Shown one piece after another: positions 40,641-51,077 of a DNA stretch of 64,000 bases. Every line of letters starts with the position of its first letter. The first letter of the stretch is position 1. Below the pieces are notes generated by a model. The model made no database searches and was not told where the DNA came from. It saw only the letters and a program-made list of their open reading frames with translations. The stretch comes from Pseudodesulfovibrio sp. zrk46. Its GTDB lineage: Bacteria > Desulfobacterota > Desulfovibrionia > Desulfovibrionales > Desulfovibrionaceae. The position numbers and the translations under genes are program-made. The stretch covers positions 4,018,343-4,082,342 of the forward strand of contig NZ_CP051216.1 of the NCBI RefSeq assembly GCF_012516435.1, read 5' to 3'.

Positions 40641-41079
40641 AAACAATCCTTTCAAAAATATGATGTGGTTACGCTGCCCGTAAAGACAACAACAGCACAA
40701 GACAGCAGGAAGGCCCTGCTGAAACAAGGGTATTGGGAGCCTCAAAAGGCACCCGACAATATTGAGTGGTATTACTTAGAAAATATAAAAGGAGACTAAG
40801 TAAGAAGATGTCGAAGGGCCACACGAGCAGTGTCGGCCGCATGCGAGCGGAGATAAATGGACGATATCACGATGAGAGTCAACCTTTATTCCGCGCTCCA
40901 ATACAATCACGCCCATTAATAATATAAAAACAACTCGCAGACCGCAGTTCCGAAGACCAGATTTTAGTGTCAAACCTTGACCAGTTAAAAACACTTGCCA
41001 TCCCCTTGCACTTTTCAATAGATAACATCCATCATAACTATCGACCATTCTGATAATTCAATTCTGCCAGGAGGCTGAC
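40641..41079. other. Intergenic region without recognised genes
   Basis: 439 bases between the divergent SulP and double-cubane reductase genes. AT-rich toward the right half. Several TTGAC(A/T/C) hexamers occur on both strands, but none has a convincing -10 partner. A plus-strand frame ending at 40799 has a peptide-like tail but no start. I see no RNA gene. Confidence 0.4.
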
Positions 41080-42357
41080 ATGTCTGATTCGGCGCATCGT
41101 GCAATGTGGGAGAACCTTAACTTGGACCTGGAGGCACACGACGCGCTTCTGGAAGTATTGGGCAAATTTTACGGCGACATTTACATGTCTCAGGAAAACC
41201 GACTGCAAGGCGCTGAATATCTCGACTTCGTCCTTTCCGAAGTACATGGTTTGCGCATCAAGGAACTGCAGGACGCCAAGGACGCTGGTCGCAAGGTCAT
41301 CGGCTCTTTTTGTGTCTTCGTCCCTGAGGAAATCACTCTGGCTGCCGATGCCATCCATGTAGGACTGTGTGCCGGAGCAGAGGCCGGAACCGATCTGGCC
41401 GAACAGTTGGTCCCCCGCAATACCTGCGCTCTCATCAAGTCCTTCATCGGCTTCAAGATGGCCAAACTCTGTCCCTTCATCGAATCCAGCGACATGATTG
41501 TCGGTGAGACCACCTGCGACGGCAAAAAGAAGGCATACGAGGCATTCAACGAAATCGCTCCCACCTACGTAATGGAAGTTCCCCAGACCAAGACTGAAGC
41601 TGCCCGCGAATTATGGAAAGCGGAAGTCCTGCGCTATCTGGGCGAAGTGGAGAAGCTGACCGGCAAGACCATCAAGACCGAAGAACTCAAGAAGGGAATC
41701 AAGATCGCCAACGCCAAACGCCGCGCCCTTCAGCGTTTGACCGCCCTGCGCGCTGCTGATCCTGCCCCCATTTCTGGCCGCGACGCCCTGCTCGTCAATC
41801 AGATCAGCTTTTATGACGATCCCGTCCGCTTCACCGAGAAGATTAACGAACTGTGTGACGAGCTCGAATCCCGCATCGCTGCCAAGGCAGGCGTGGCCCC
41901 GGCCAAGACACCTCGTCTCATGCTTTCCGGCTGTCCCATGGCCGTCCCCAACTGGAAGCTCCCCTACGTCATTGAAAGCTCCGGCGCAGTCATCGTGGGT
42001 GAGGAATCCTGTATCGGTACGCGCAACAGCCGCGACCTCGTCGACGAATCCGGCGAAACCTTTGACGATCTGATCGATGCCATCACCGATCGCTACATGA
42101 AGATCGACTGTGCCTGCTTTACCCCCAACGACGAACGCCTGGACAACGTGACTTCTCTGGCCGAACAGCTCGACGCTGACGGCGTGATTCACTACAGCCT
42201 GCTCTTCTGTCAGCCCTACACCCATGAAGCTCTCAAGGTGGACAAGGCATTGCAGGACGCTGGCATTCCCATGCTCTCCATTGAAACGGATTACTCCATG
42301 GAGGACGTGGAACAACTCAAGACACGCGTAGAAGCTTTTGTGGAGACCCTTGCATGA
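41080..42357 (+). CDS. Double-cubane-cluster-type reductase (2-hydroxyacyl-CoA dehydratase D family)
   Basis: 425 residues of the HgdC/BcrB-like superfamily. Cysteines that could hold iron-sulfur clusters occur at VGLCAGAEAG, NTCALIKS, TTCDGKK, LSGCPMAVPN, EESCIGTRN and CACFTPN. Paired with the BadF-type activase that overlaps it by 4 bases (ATGA), it fits the ATP-dependent double-cubane-cluster proteins, which reduce difficult small substrates at very low potential. The physiological substrate of this group is not known. AGGAGG lies 6 bases before the ATG. Confidence 0.85.
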   Translation: MSDSAHRAMWENLNLDLEAHDALLEVLGKFYGDIYMSQENRLQGAEYLDFVLSEVHGLRIKELQDAKDAGRKVIGSFCVFVPEEITLAADAIHVGLCAGAEAGTDLAEQLVPRNTCALIKSFIGFKMAKLCPFIESSDMIVGETTCDGKKKAYEAFNEIAPTYVMEVPQTKTEAARELWKAEVLRYLGEVEKLTGKTIKTEELKKGIKIANAKRRALQRLTALRAADPAPISGRDALLVNQISFYDDPVRFTEKINELCDELESRIAAKAGVAPAKTPRLMLSGCPMAVPNWKLPYVIESSGAVIVGEESCIGTRNSRDLVDESGETFDDLIDAITDRYMKIDCACFTPNDERLDNVTSLAEQLDADGVIHYSLLFCQPYTHEALKVDKALQDAGIPMLSIETDYSMEDVEQLKTRVEAFVETLA

Positions 42358-43109
42358 TTGTAGGGCTCGACATCGGCTCCCGTTCCATTGAACTGGTAGC
42401 CATGGAGAACGGAGAAGTGGTGGAAACGCGTCAGGCGCCCACCACCTTCGATCCGCTCTCCCAATGCGCCAAGCTGTTGGATGGATTGCAACCTGCTTCC
42501 TTGGTCGGGACCGGGTATGGCCGCAATCTCATCCAGCGGCTTGGCCTTGATTGTGAATTCTCTTCCATTACTGAAATCAAGGCGCACGCATTGGGTGCAG
42601 CGCACATCTTCCCCGAAGCCCGTACTGTGCTCGACATCGGCGGACAGGATACCAAGGCCATGTCCCTAAACAAGGGCCGCGTTGTGAAATTCGAGATGAA
42701 TGACCGCTGTGCCGCCGGCACTGGCAAGTTCCTCGAATACACTGCCGGGGTGTTCCAGATTCCTATTGAAGAATTCGGGACCTATGCTCTGGGTGGAGAA
42801 AACCCGCCGGAGATCAGCTCTATCTGCACCGTCTTTGCCGAGACCGAAGCCACGTCGCTCATGGCGCGTGGAGAAAAGCCCGAGAGCATCGCGCTGGGGT
42901 TGCACAACGCCATCATCAAACGAACCGTTAACATGCTGAATAGGGTTGGGCTCACCTTCCCCTTGGTATTCAGCGGTGGCGTGGCGAACAACCCATGTGT
43001 CCGTTCTCTGCTCAAAGCAGCGTTAAACGCCGAGACCGATGATGTGCGTATCCCGGAATCCCCGGACATGGTGGGCGCCCTCGGAGCGGCATTATCTCAT
43101 ATGAATTGA
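42354..43109 (+). CDS. ATP-dependent activase (BadF/BcrA/HgdC family)
   Basis: 251 residues of the ASKHA fold: IVGLDIGSRSIELVAM, VLDIGGQDTKAM, then NDRCAAGTGKFLEY and CTVFAETEATSLMARGE with the cysteines that bridge one [4Fe-4S] cluster across a dimer. It injects electrons into the partner reductase with ATP hydrolysis. Start overlaps the reductase stop codon. It ends with an 11-bp hairpin at the stop codon and then a terminator. Confidence 0.93.
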   Translation: MIVGLDIGSRSIELVAMENGEVVETRQAPTTFDPLSQCAKLLDGLQPASLVGTGYGRNLIQRLGLDCEFSSITEIKAHALGAAHIFPEARTVLDIGGQDTKAMSLNKGRVVKFEMNDRCAAGTGKFLEYTAGVFQIPIEEFGTYALGGENPPEISSICTVFAETEATSLMARGEKPESIALGLHNAIIKRTVNMLNRVGLTFPLVFSGGVANNPCVRSLLKAALNAETDDVRIPESPDMVGALGAALSHMN

Positions 43110-43138
43110 TCCATCACCCCCGTATTGATGGACCAAGA

Positions 43139-43178
43139 AGCCGGACAGGGGTGACCTCGCCTGTCCGGCTATTATTTT
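43139..43178 (+). terminator. Terminator after the activase gene
   Basis: AGCCGGACAG/CTGTCCGGCT stem then ATTATTTT. A second hairpin, TTGATCCATCA with TGATGGACCAA (43106-43136), lies immediately before it. The 43180-43510 stretch that follows is AT-rich with a TTTTTTTAAAAAAAAT block and no gene. Confidence 0.8.
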
Positions 43179-43512
43179 GCCTTTCAAAACCTTTAACTAC
43201 ATATTCCCTAGAGCGACACACTCCGGCAATTAATCCCCGAGATAAGAAATTGTATTTTTTTACTCATCGGTTCTCCCCCGTCCCAACCAAGTTTTTTTAA
43301 AAAAAATTTTAGCCCCGAACACCAAGGGTTTCTGACGGTCAAGCACTAATCCGACACAAATCAAACTGAAGCCAAAGACAAAAACAACACACCAGAATAA
43401 CGCATCTTTTTACTGTCAACCCGACCTTTTTGTGATCTTTTACCAATCACTGAATCACAGACACCCCCCTTGCGCTCAACCACATCTTGGAGTAAAAACT
43501 TCCCCGATCACG

Positions 43513-43672
43513 ATGCACTTCAGGTGGCCACAAAGCCATAACAGGGAATCCGGTGCGAATCCGGAGCGGTCCCGCCGCTGTGAATCCTCAATCGAATCCG
43601 GCCAACAATGCCACTGCCAAAAGGCGGGAAGGCGGCCCGGACGGGGATAGCCAGAAGACCTACCTGAAGCAT
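43513..43672 (+). promoter_or_regulatory. Cobalamin (B12) riboswitch
   Basis: The conserved core is present: CCGGTGCGAATCCGG followed by AGCGGTCCCGCCGCTGTGA, then the AGCCAGAAGACCTACCTG block. Closing stem P1 pairs CTTCAGGT (43518-43525) with ACCTGAAG (43662-43669). It lies 180 bases before nrdD in the same direction. Downstream, CGGCAGGC near 43784 can pair with GCCTGCCG at about 43835, next to the GGGGAA that serves as ribosome binding site. Translational control is therefore possible. Confidence 0.93.
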
Positions 43673-43852
43673 TCTGCCGTTGAGCGGTCCGCGGAGCCCG
43701 CGCACGGACATGAATATTTTGTAACACATCATAATCCATTGCCTGATCCAAACGGTTCTGCCATGCGGATCAATCAGGGCAATTCGGCAGGCTGTATGAC
43801 GCGCCTCGCGGTGCCGTCTTCTCCGCTTTTCGTTGCCTGCCGGGGAACAAAC

Positions 43853-45916
43853 ATGCCATCTCAGATTCAGAAACGCGACGGCTGCGTAGAAACCTGGTCC
43901 ACCAAACGGATCGGCGACGCCATCTTCAAAGCACTCAACGGCAGCGGTATCAAAGATCCGCTTCTGGCTAGCCGTCTAGCCAAAAAAGTAGAACAGAAAC
44001 TCAAGAACGTAGACGTTCCCGAGCAGGAACAGGTCCAGGACATGGTACAGCAAGTGCTCATGGAAGCACGCCTGTACAAGGTCGCTGAACGCTACATCAT
44101 CTACCGCGAAAAACGCCGCGAACTCCGTTCACAGGACGACGCCTTCCTCGATATCGCTGGCGTTACTGAAAGCTATCTCGAAAACGTCGACTGGCGCGTA
44201 AACGAAAACTCCAACATGGTTCACTCCTTCCAGGGCCTGATCCTGCATATGGCAGGTTCGGTACAGGCAAGGTACGTGCTGGAGAAGTATCCCGAGGAAG
44301 TGCGCATGGCACACACCCACGGCTACTTCCATATCCATGACCTTTCCTTCGGTCTGGCCGGATACTGCTCCGGCTGGTCTCTGCGTGACCTGTTGCTGGA
44401 AGGCTTCAACCTGCGCGACCGCTGCTCGTCCACTCCGGCCAAGCACTTCGACGCAGCCTGCGGCCAGATCGTCAACTTCCTGGGCACCCTCCAGAACGAA
44501 TGGGCTGGCGCACAGGCTTTCAACAACGTGGACACCTACCTGGCTCCGTTCATCCGTCACGACGGCCTGGACTACGAGACCGTGAAGCAGCAGATCCAGA
44601 AGCTGCTCCACAACCTCAACGCCACCTCCCGCTGGGGTGGCCAGAGCCCGTTCACCAACTTCACTTTTGACTTTGCTCCGCCAGCACACATCGCCAACGA
44701 GCCGATCATCATCGGTGGTGAGTTCAAGGATTCCACCTACGGCGAGTACGCCGAGGAAATGGCCATGATCAACCGCGCCTTCCTCGAGGTCATGCTCGAA
44801 GGTGACGCGGACGGCCGCATCTTCTCCTTCCCCATCCCCACGTACAACGTGACCGAGGACTTCCCCTGGGAGTCCGAGGAAGGCAAGCTGCTGCTGAAGA
44901 TGACTGCCAAGTACGGTGCTCCCTACTTCCAGAACTTCATCAACTCCGACCTGAATCCGGAAGATGTCCGCTCCATGTGCTGCCGTCTCCAGATGGACCT
45001 GCGCGAAATCCGCAAGAAGACCGGCGGCCTGTTCGGCGCTGGCGACCTCACCGGTTCCATCGGTGTCGTCACCCTGAACCTGCCCAAGCTCGCCTACCTG
45101 GCCCACAACGAGGAAGACTTCCTCGACCTGGTCACCGAGTACGCGCAGCTGGCAAGCGAATCTCTGGAATACAAGCGCAAGATCGTTGAGAAGAACCTGA
45201 ATGCGGGCATGTTCCCGTTCTCCCGCCGCTACCTCAAAAACGGCTTCAAGGGTCACTTCTCCACCATCGGCCTCATTGGTGGCCACGAAGCATGCATCAA
45301 CCTGCTCGGCAAGGGTGTGGACACCCCGTCCGGCTCCCGCCTCATGCAGCGCGTGCTCAATCACCTGCGCCGCCTCGTGGTTGATTTCCAGGAAGAGACC
45401 GGCAACCTGTACAACTTGGAAGCCACTCCGGGCGAAGGTACCTGCTACCGCCTTGCCAAGATCGACAAGGACCTGTACTCCGATATCCACACCTCCGGTG
45501 ACGATACTCCGTACTACACCAACTCCACCCTGCTGCCCGTTGGTGTCAGCTCGGATGTATTCTTTGCCCTGGAACACCAGAACGACCTGCAGACCCTGTA
45601 CAATGGGGGCACGGTCTTCCACACCTTCCTTGGCGAAGCCGCTCCGGATGAGGAGAGCGTGAAGAACTTCCTGATCAAGTCCATGAGCAAGACCAAGATC
45701 CCCTACATCTCGGTCACGCCCACCTTCTCCATCTGCGAGGATCACGGCTACATCTACGGCGAGCACTTCGACTGCCCGACCTGCGATAAGGAAACCGAGG
45801 TGTACACCCGCGTGGTCGGCTACTACCGCCCGGTGGGTCGCTGGAACAAGGGTAAGCAGGAAGAATACAAGGAACGCCTGGAATACACGCAGGAGAGCTT
45901 CTGCGTGAACTCCTAA
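43853..45916 (+). CDS. nrdD: Anaerobic ribonucleoside-triphosphate reductase NrdD
   Basis: 687 residues. Class III reductase, a glycyl-radical enzyme. An N-terminal ATP-cone (MPSQIQKRDGCVETWSTKRI) is followed by the barrel (RYVLEKYPEEVRMAHTHGYF, GGQSPFTNFTFDFA). The C-terminal zinc motif is CEDHGYIYGEHFDCPTC, and the radical glycine is in RVVGYYRPV. The frame extends 100 codons upstream through the riboswitch; the ATG at 43853 was chosen because the ATP-cone starts there. The B12 riboswitch suggests the gene is shut off when cobalamin allows a B12-dependent reductase to work. No nrdG lies nearby. Confidence 0.97.
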   Translation: MPSQIQKRDGCVETWSTKRIGDAIFKALNGSGIKDPLLASRLAKKVEQKLKNVDVPEQEQVQDMVQQVLMEARLYKVAERYIIYREKRRELRSQDDAFLDIAGVTESYLENVDWRVNENSNMVHSFQGLILHMAGSVQARYVLEKYPEEVRMAHTHGYFHIHDLSFGLAGYCSGWSLRDLLLEGFNLRDRCSSTPAKHFDAACGQIVNFLGTLQNEWAGAQAFNNVDTYLAPFIRHDGLDYETVKQQIQKLLHNLNATSRWGGQSPFTNFTFDFAPPAHIANEPIIIGGEFKDSTYGEYAEEMAMINRAFLEVMLEGDADGRIFSFPIPTYNVTEDFPWESEEGKLLLKMTAKYGAPYFQNFINSDLNPEDVRSMCCRLQMDLREIRKKTGGLFGAGDLTGSIGVVTLNLPKLAYLAHNEEDFLDLVTEYAQLASESLEYKRKIVEKNLNAGMFPFSRRYLKNGFKGHFSTIGLIGGHEACINLLGKGVDTPSGSRLMQRVLNHLRRLVVDFQEETGNLYNLEATPGEGTCYRLAKIDKDLYSDIHTSGDDTPYYTNSTLLPVGVSSDVFFALEHQNDLQTLYNGGTVFHTFLGEAAPDEESVKNFLIKSMSKTKIPYISVTPTFSICEDHGYIYGEHFDCPTCDKETEVYTRVVGYYRPVGRWNKGKQEEYKERLEYTQESFCVNS

Positions 45917-45938
45917 GATGTTCACATAGGGAACAACG

Positions 45939-46166
45939 ATGATTCTTGATGCCAACCAACTTGCCGCCATCCGGCAGCGCAACGACGAGGAAGTACGCCG
46001 AGGCAACAATGCCACCCACGGCTATCCTTCCCGCACTGTGCAGAACCTTCTGCACACCATCGAGGCGCTGAAAAAGGAAAAGCGGAAGTGGAAAAAACTG
46101 GCTCAGGAACGCGGAAAAGCCCTGTCGGAAATCGGTAAGATTACCGACGATGTCATGGGCGACTGA
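45939..46166 (+). CDS. Small coiled-coil protein downstream of nrdD
   Basis: 75 residues, hydrophilic. The C-terminal two thirds (TVQNLLHTIEALKKEKRKWK...) form one long charged helix, probably coiled-coil. It lies 22 bases after nrdD and before a strong terminator, so it is likely in the same B12-controlled transcript. A GGGAAC precedes the ATG. No family recognised; a role with NrdD is only suggested by position. Confidence 0.65.
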   Translation: MILDANQLAAIRQRNDEEVRRGNNATHGYPSRTVQNLLHTIEALKKEKRKWKKLAQERGKALSEIGKITDDVMGD

Positions 46167-46192
46167 TCCCGGCCATAATAGGCAACAAGACT

Positions 46193-46228
46193 GCCGCCCT
46201 GATGCACTGCATCGGGGCGGCTTTTTTG
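46193..46228 (+). terminator. Terminator of the nrdD transcript
   Basis: GCCGCCC-GATGCA-CT-GCATC-GGGGCGGC with T6. Confidence 0.88.
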
Positions 46229-46289
46229 TGCTCAAAAGAGGTAATCCAGAAAAGGACTACCGAATACTGTAGCTCTTTTACTTGTATTG

Positions 46290-46625
46290 CTATCCCAATT
46301 TCAAGCCATTGGGCATGGGCTTGTCCGGCACGGCAAGGACCACACCATCTTCACGATAAAAGCCGGTGACAAGACACTCTGACCGCATCGGTCCAATCTG
46401 CTTGGACGGAAAATTGACCACGGCAACAACCTGCTTGCCGACGAGTTCTTCGAGTTTATAGAGTTGGGTAATCTGTGCGCTGGATTTACGAACGCCAATC
46501 TCCTCGCCAAAATCAACCCACAATTTATAGGCGGGGATACGCGCCTCGGGAAACACCTCCGCTTTCTGGATCGTTCCCACGCGCAATTCGACCTTCTCAA
46601 AATCATTCCATTCTATGGTTTCCAT
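46290..46625 (-). CDS. CsaA-like tRNA-binding-domain protein
   Basis: 111 residues forming one OB-fold tRNA_bind domain: [37 protein letters not shown], then [20 protein letters not shown]. This is the stand-alone form seen in CsaA, a tRNA-binding and proposed secretion-chaperone protein. Start ATG at 46625 is decided by GGAGG 5 bases upstream; a longer frame exists. Monocistronic. Confidence 0.88.
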   Translation of the reverse strand: METIEWNDFEKVELRVGTIQKAEVFPEARIPAYKLWVDFGEEIGVRKSSAQITQLYKLEELVGKQVVAVVNFPSKQIGPMRSECLVTGFYREDGVVLAVPDKPMPNGLKLG

Positions 46626-46704
46626 GCTTTCCTCCGTATTAATCACGTAGTTCAGAGACAGGACATAATGCAAACCATGAACGTCCGTATTGCACGAAAT
46701 TGAT

Positions 46705-47514
46705 CTAGGATGAAATCTGACGACGGTAGTAACCCGGAGTCAGGCCGAACCGTTGCCGAAACCGCCGGGTCATATGACTCTGATCCGCGAACCCCGCAGC
46801 AAGGGCAATGGCACTAAGGGAATCCTTACCTAATAGAAGGTCACGCGTATGAGCCAATCGCCGCTCCATGAGATAGGCGTGAGGAGTCATGCCCACTTCA
46901 CGACGGAAGAGGCGAATAAGATGACATGTGGAACAGCCGCAGACTTCTGCGAGGAGGTCCAGATCAATCGCTTCGGCATACTGCTCATCAATGATGGTGC
47001 GCGCCAGCCGAACCTTGGCGGGGTCACGTCGGAGGTTGTCGATTCGTCCCCCTTCAGCGTGGCGATCCATGAGCAGGCTGAAGGCCCCGACGAACAACTC
47101 CCGGGCCTGAAACGCATCGTCAACCAGCATGAGCCCCGCATGGAGTCGAGCCAGCACGGTGCGCGACTGTGCATCCTGCTGCAGACGACTCCGGAAACCA
47201 GCGGTTTCATACCCACGCTGGGCCGCGATCTCCTCCACGATTGCTTCATCTACATATAGAGACTGCAGCGTACGAGACTCGGTCACGGCATGATTGGCGT
47301 GAACTTCACCCGGAGCAACGACGCCGAAGCTATCGGGCTGGAGGATGTCCGAAGCGCCTCTCAGACTGACCTTTTCTCCACCTTGCCCATTGAGCCAGAA
47401 AACATAGGCATCGTGCAAATGCGGCCCAAAAGCGAAATCCGGGTCGGCAAGATGCAGCAGCTCTACACCGGAGAGTCCGGGTGGCCGTATATATGTGACT
47501 AACTGTTTAGACAT
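46705..47514 (-). CDS. AraC family transcriptional regulator
   Basis: 269 residues. N-terminal cupin-type sensing domain ([28 protein letters not shown]) and C-terminal double helix-turn-helix ([39 protein letters not shown]). The ligand may be a small metabolite. It is convergent with no partner. Target unknown; a LysE-type exporter or permease, frequent partner of this group, is not present here. Confidence 0.9.
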   Translation of the reverse strand: MSKQLVTYIRPPGLSGVELLHLADPDFAFGPHLHDAYVFWLNGQGGEKVSLRGASDILQPDSFGVVAPGEVHANHAVTESRTLQSLYVDEAIVEEIAAQRGYETAGFRSRLQQDAQSRTVLARLHAGLMLVDDAFQARELFVGAFSLLMDRHAEGGRIDNLRRDPAKVRLARTIIDEQYAEAIDLDLLAEVCGCSTCHLIRLFRREVGMTPHAYLMERRLAHTRDLLLGKDSLSAIALAAGFADQSHMTRRFRQRFGLTPGYYRRQISS

Positions 47515-47577
47515 GGTCGTGTTCCTGCGAAAACGCTAGCACGGAGCTTCACGACGGTCCACCGCATGGAAGACCTG

Positions 47578-47612
47578 AAAAGGGGGAGCCCCACATGGGA
47601 CTCCCCCTTTTC
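47578..47612. terminator. Terminator between the cytochrome b gene and the AraC gene
   Basis: AAAAGGGGGAG..CCCACATGGG..CTCCCCCTTTT inverted repeat, 30 bases past the leftward cytochrome b stop. Confidence 0.8.
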
Positions 47613-47642
47613 GGTTAGAGGGGTTTAGGAGTGTGACGAAAT

Positions 47643-48104
47643 CTATTTGCTCACGGCGTATGCCGAGCACTTCTTGATAAGAGCGGCCAGCGCCACGCCA
47701 CCCATGACCATGACAAGGCCAAAGTGAATCCACTCGATGGTCATGACAAAAGCGGGATCAGGGGTCACGTCCGGCATGTTGCGATACACACGGAATCCAC
47801 CGCTTACGATGATGCCACCGAGGATGACAGCCCGCGCAGTCCCCATGGCCGTCAGGCGCAACTTGTCACGCCAGTCAACTACCCAATTGGCAACCACCAC
47901 ACCTACGACGAAGAGCAGCAGGGCCGCGAACAGATAATGAACTTTGTGGACAAGGAAAAAATCCCCTGTCCAAGCCAGTCCGGGTATGTCGACAATGAAA
48001 TACCGTTTGGCGAGGGGCATCTGCATCATCCCGGTGAACGCGAGCATGGTCATGCAAAATATGAAGAGACGGCTTATCCACGCCGGGTACATTCTAGCTT
48101 TCAT
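47643..48104 (-). CDS. Integral membrane cytochrome b subunit
   Basis: 153 residues with four membrane segments (IFCMTMLAFTGMMQM, YLFAALLLFVVGVVVANWVV, ARAVILGGIIVSGGFRVY, IHFGLVMVMGGVALAAL). Histidines at HKVHYLF and EWIHFGL could hold b heme, as in formate-dehydrogenase gamma-type subunits. It starts at ATG 48104 behind GGAGGGCAGCG and overlaps the ferredoxin-type gene by 11 bases, so both form one complex. It probably exchanges electrons with the quinone pool. Confidence 0.8.
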   Translation of the reverse strand: MKARMYPAWISRLFIFCMTMLAFTGMMQMPLAKRYFIVDIPGLAWTGDFFLVHKVHYLFAALLLFVVGVVVANWVVDWRDKLRLTAMGTARAVILGGIIVSGGFRVYRNMPDVTPDPAFVMTIEWIHFGLVMVMGGVALAALIKKCSAYAVSK

Positions 48105-49107
48105 CGCTGCCCTCCTTGTCTTTGTTACCAGCAAGGAGCTTTGCCCCCAGACCGAGGAAACCGGCAACGACACCTGCCACAGGAGCAATAACCGTGGCCG
48201 TGGCCAAGTTAGTCTCATCAGCCATGACATCCTTCACTCGCTTGAAGTGAGGCTTGCCCTTCCCCTTCTCCACGGCCTTGTTCAGCAACTCGAACGGAAC
48301 CGGTGAGACATACAGAGTATTGGTGCCGCCATTCTCATCCAGCCCGTAGATGAAACCATTGATCTCACGCGCCAGTTTCCTGGCCTGTACCACGATCTCA
48401 TTACGAGGCCCGATGGTTTGGACGTCTTCCGGACAAACAGAGATACAGGCGGGCAACTCGCCCTTGTCCAGCAACTGGTAACAACGGTCACACTTGTACA
48501 TGACGCCGTTGCCTGCGAATCGTGGCATCAGATCAAGATACAGCCCAACACCGGACTGACGTTGCGGAATATTCCACGGACACACGGCACGACACTTGGC
48601 ACCGCCCATACAGACGGAATCGTAAATTCGGGTCACGCCATTCTTCGCCTTGCTGGCAGCGCCAAACGGACAGAGATGAGCGCACGGAGGGTTCTGGCAA
48701 TGCATACACCGGCGGGGTATGTTCAACTCATAGGACTCGCCGTTGTATTCCACCTCTGCAGACTGAAGCGTAAGCCAGTTGTAAGGAGTCAACCGATCAT
48801 CCACATCACGCTTGTTCGACCAGTCCTCTGCCTTGGCCCGACTGGCCGGAACCAGCTCGGGGAACGGCTTCTTTGGCTCAGGGAACTTGGCAGCGTTGGA
48901 CTCACGGCAAGCATTTACACACTCACCGCATCCAATACATTTGGACAAATCCAACAGTGTCGCCAATTCGCCGTCGTCAGGAGAGGGCACGCGCCCCTGT
49001 GCAGCAGCGACGCCAGACGGGACCATCAAACCGGCACCACCTACGCCAAGCGTCTTGAGAAATCCGCGCCGACTGATGCCAGAGCTGTTCATCTTCTTTT
49101 TACTCAT
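48094..49107 (-). CDS. Tat-exported four-cluster ferredoxin-type oxidoreductase subunit
   Basis: 337 residues. A twin-arginine signal (SRRGFLKTLGVGGAG), then cysteine clusters CIGCGECVNAC, CMHCQNPPCAHLC, CMGGAKCRAVCPW and CDRC...CISVCP, as in FdhB/DmsB-type electron-transfer subunits. A C-terminal hydrophobic helix (ATVIAPVAGVVAGFLGLGA) anchors it to the periplasmic face. The partner is the cytochrome b gene it overlaps; no molybdenum-type catalytic subunit is present. Start ATG at 49107 follows AAGGATGATACA. Confidence 0.88.
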   Translation of the reverse strand: MSKKKMNSSGISRRGFLKTLGVGGAGLMVPSGVAAAQGRVPSPDDGELATLLDLSKCIGCGECVNACRESNAAKFPEPKKPFPELVPASRAKAEDWSNKRDVDDRLTPYNWLTLQSAEVEYNGESYELNIPRRCMHCQNPPCAHLCPFGAASKAKNGVTRIYDSVCMGGAKCRAVCPWNIPQRQSGVGLYLDLMPRFAGNGVMYKCDRCYQLLDKGELPACISVCPEDVQTIGPRNEIVVQARKLAREINGFIYGLDENGGTNTLYVSPVPFELLNKAVEKGKGKPHFKRVKDVMADETNLATATVIAPVAGVVAGFLGLGAKLLAGNKDKEGSDES

Positions 49108-49161
49108 TGTATCATCCTTGAGTGTACACACTCGACAATTGAAGACATCGCCATATGAGAT

Positions 49162-49192
49162 ATACCCTATGGGGGTATGTTTGGTTTGTCAA
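49162..49192 (-). promoter_or_regulatory. Promoter with CsoR-family-type operator
   Basis: Minus-strand TTGACA (49192-49187), 17-base spacer and TAGGGT (49169-49164). The -10 is embedded in the inverted repeat ATACCC-TATGG-GGGTAT (49162-49178), which resembles operators bound by CsoR-family repressors, including the persulfide sensor CstR. Binding there would block RNA polymerase. No CsoR-family gene is in the window. Confidence 0.55.
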
Positions 49193-49508
49193 CCCACCTC
49201 ATACAAATCGACTGATCAAACAATCAATCAATCCAATAATACCATGGACTTGCAACTTCCGTCTTCCCCACAAGAGTCGGCAATCATTAGTAATTTTAAA
49301 TTTCGGAATGATTCATTGATTTGACATTTCCGTGTTTTTTGATATGTTCTGCGGCGAGAGAGAAATAAAGCACCCTCCAAATTAATATCTGTCGCATCGA
49401 CCTACGCGATACCGAATTTGACCTTCGGAAACAGACGGACAACAAAAGATTATTCTGACCCCGATGCCGCGAGGGGGGGCTCTTTTTATGACTATGAGAG
49501 GAGAGAAC

Positions 49509-50822
<1,314 letters not shown>

Positions 50823-50934
50823 TTCAAACTCAGTGCGGATGCCACTGTGTTGATGTCAGAAGACTTCGCGCAGGCGGGCAAAGGGCTGCCCTTTGCAATC
50901 CCACTCAGTGCCTTCGGCACAGACTGAATATACA

Positions 50935-50961
50935 GGGCTACGGGAAACCGTAGCCCTTTTG
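50935..50961 (+). terminator. Terminator after citrate synthase
   Basis: AGGGCTACGG-GAAA-CCGTAGCCCT with TTT. Confidence 0.85.
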
Positions 50962-51077
50962 ATTGAGCTCGATTATTATACGCTTTACAAAGATACCCGC
51001 ATTTCGCATGCACCTTTACCAACGGCATTATGCAGTGTAGATAATTGGGAGTTATCTCGCATGGAACGGAGCAACTG

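Noticed and set aside
40650..40799. Peptide-like tail of a plus-strand frame (GYWEPQKAPDNIEWYY)
   Set aside because: No start codon or ribosome binding site within the intergenic part; the frame upstream is only the reverse of the SulP gene. A gene remnant cannot be excluded.
44129..46015. 628-codon minus-strand open frame
   Set aside because: Antisense shadow of nrdD; the composition is that of a reversed GC-rich coding strand.
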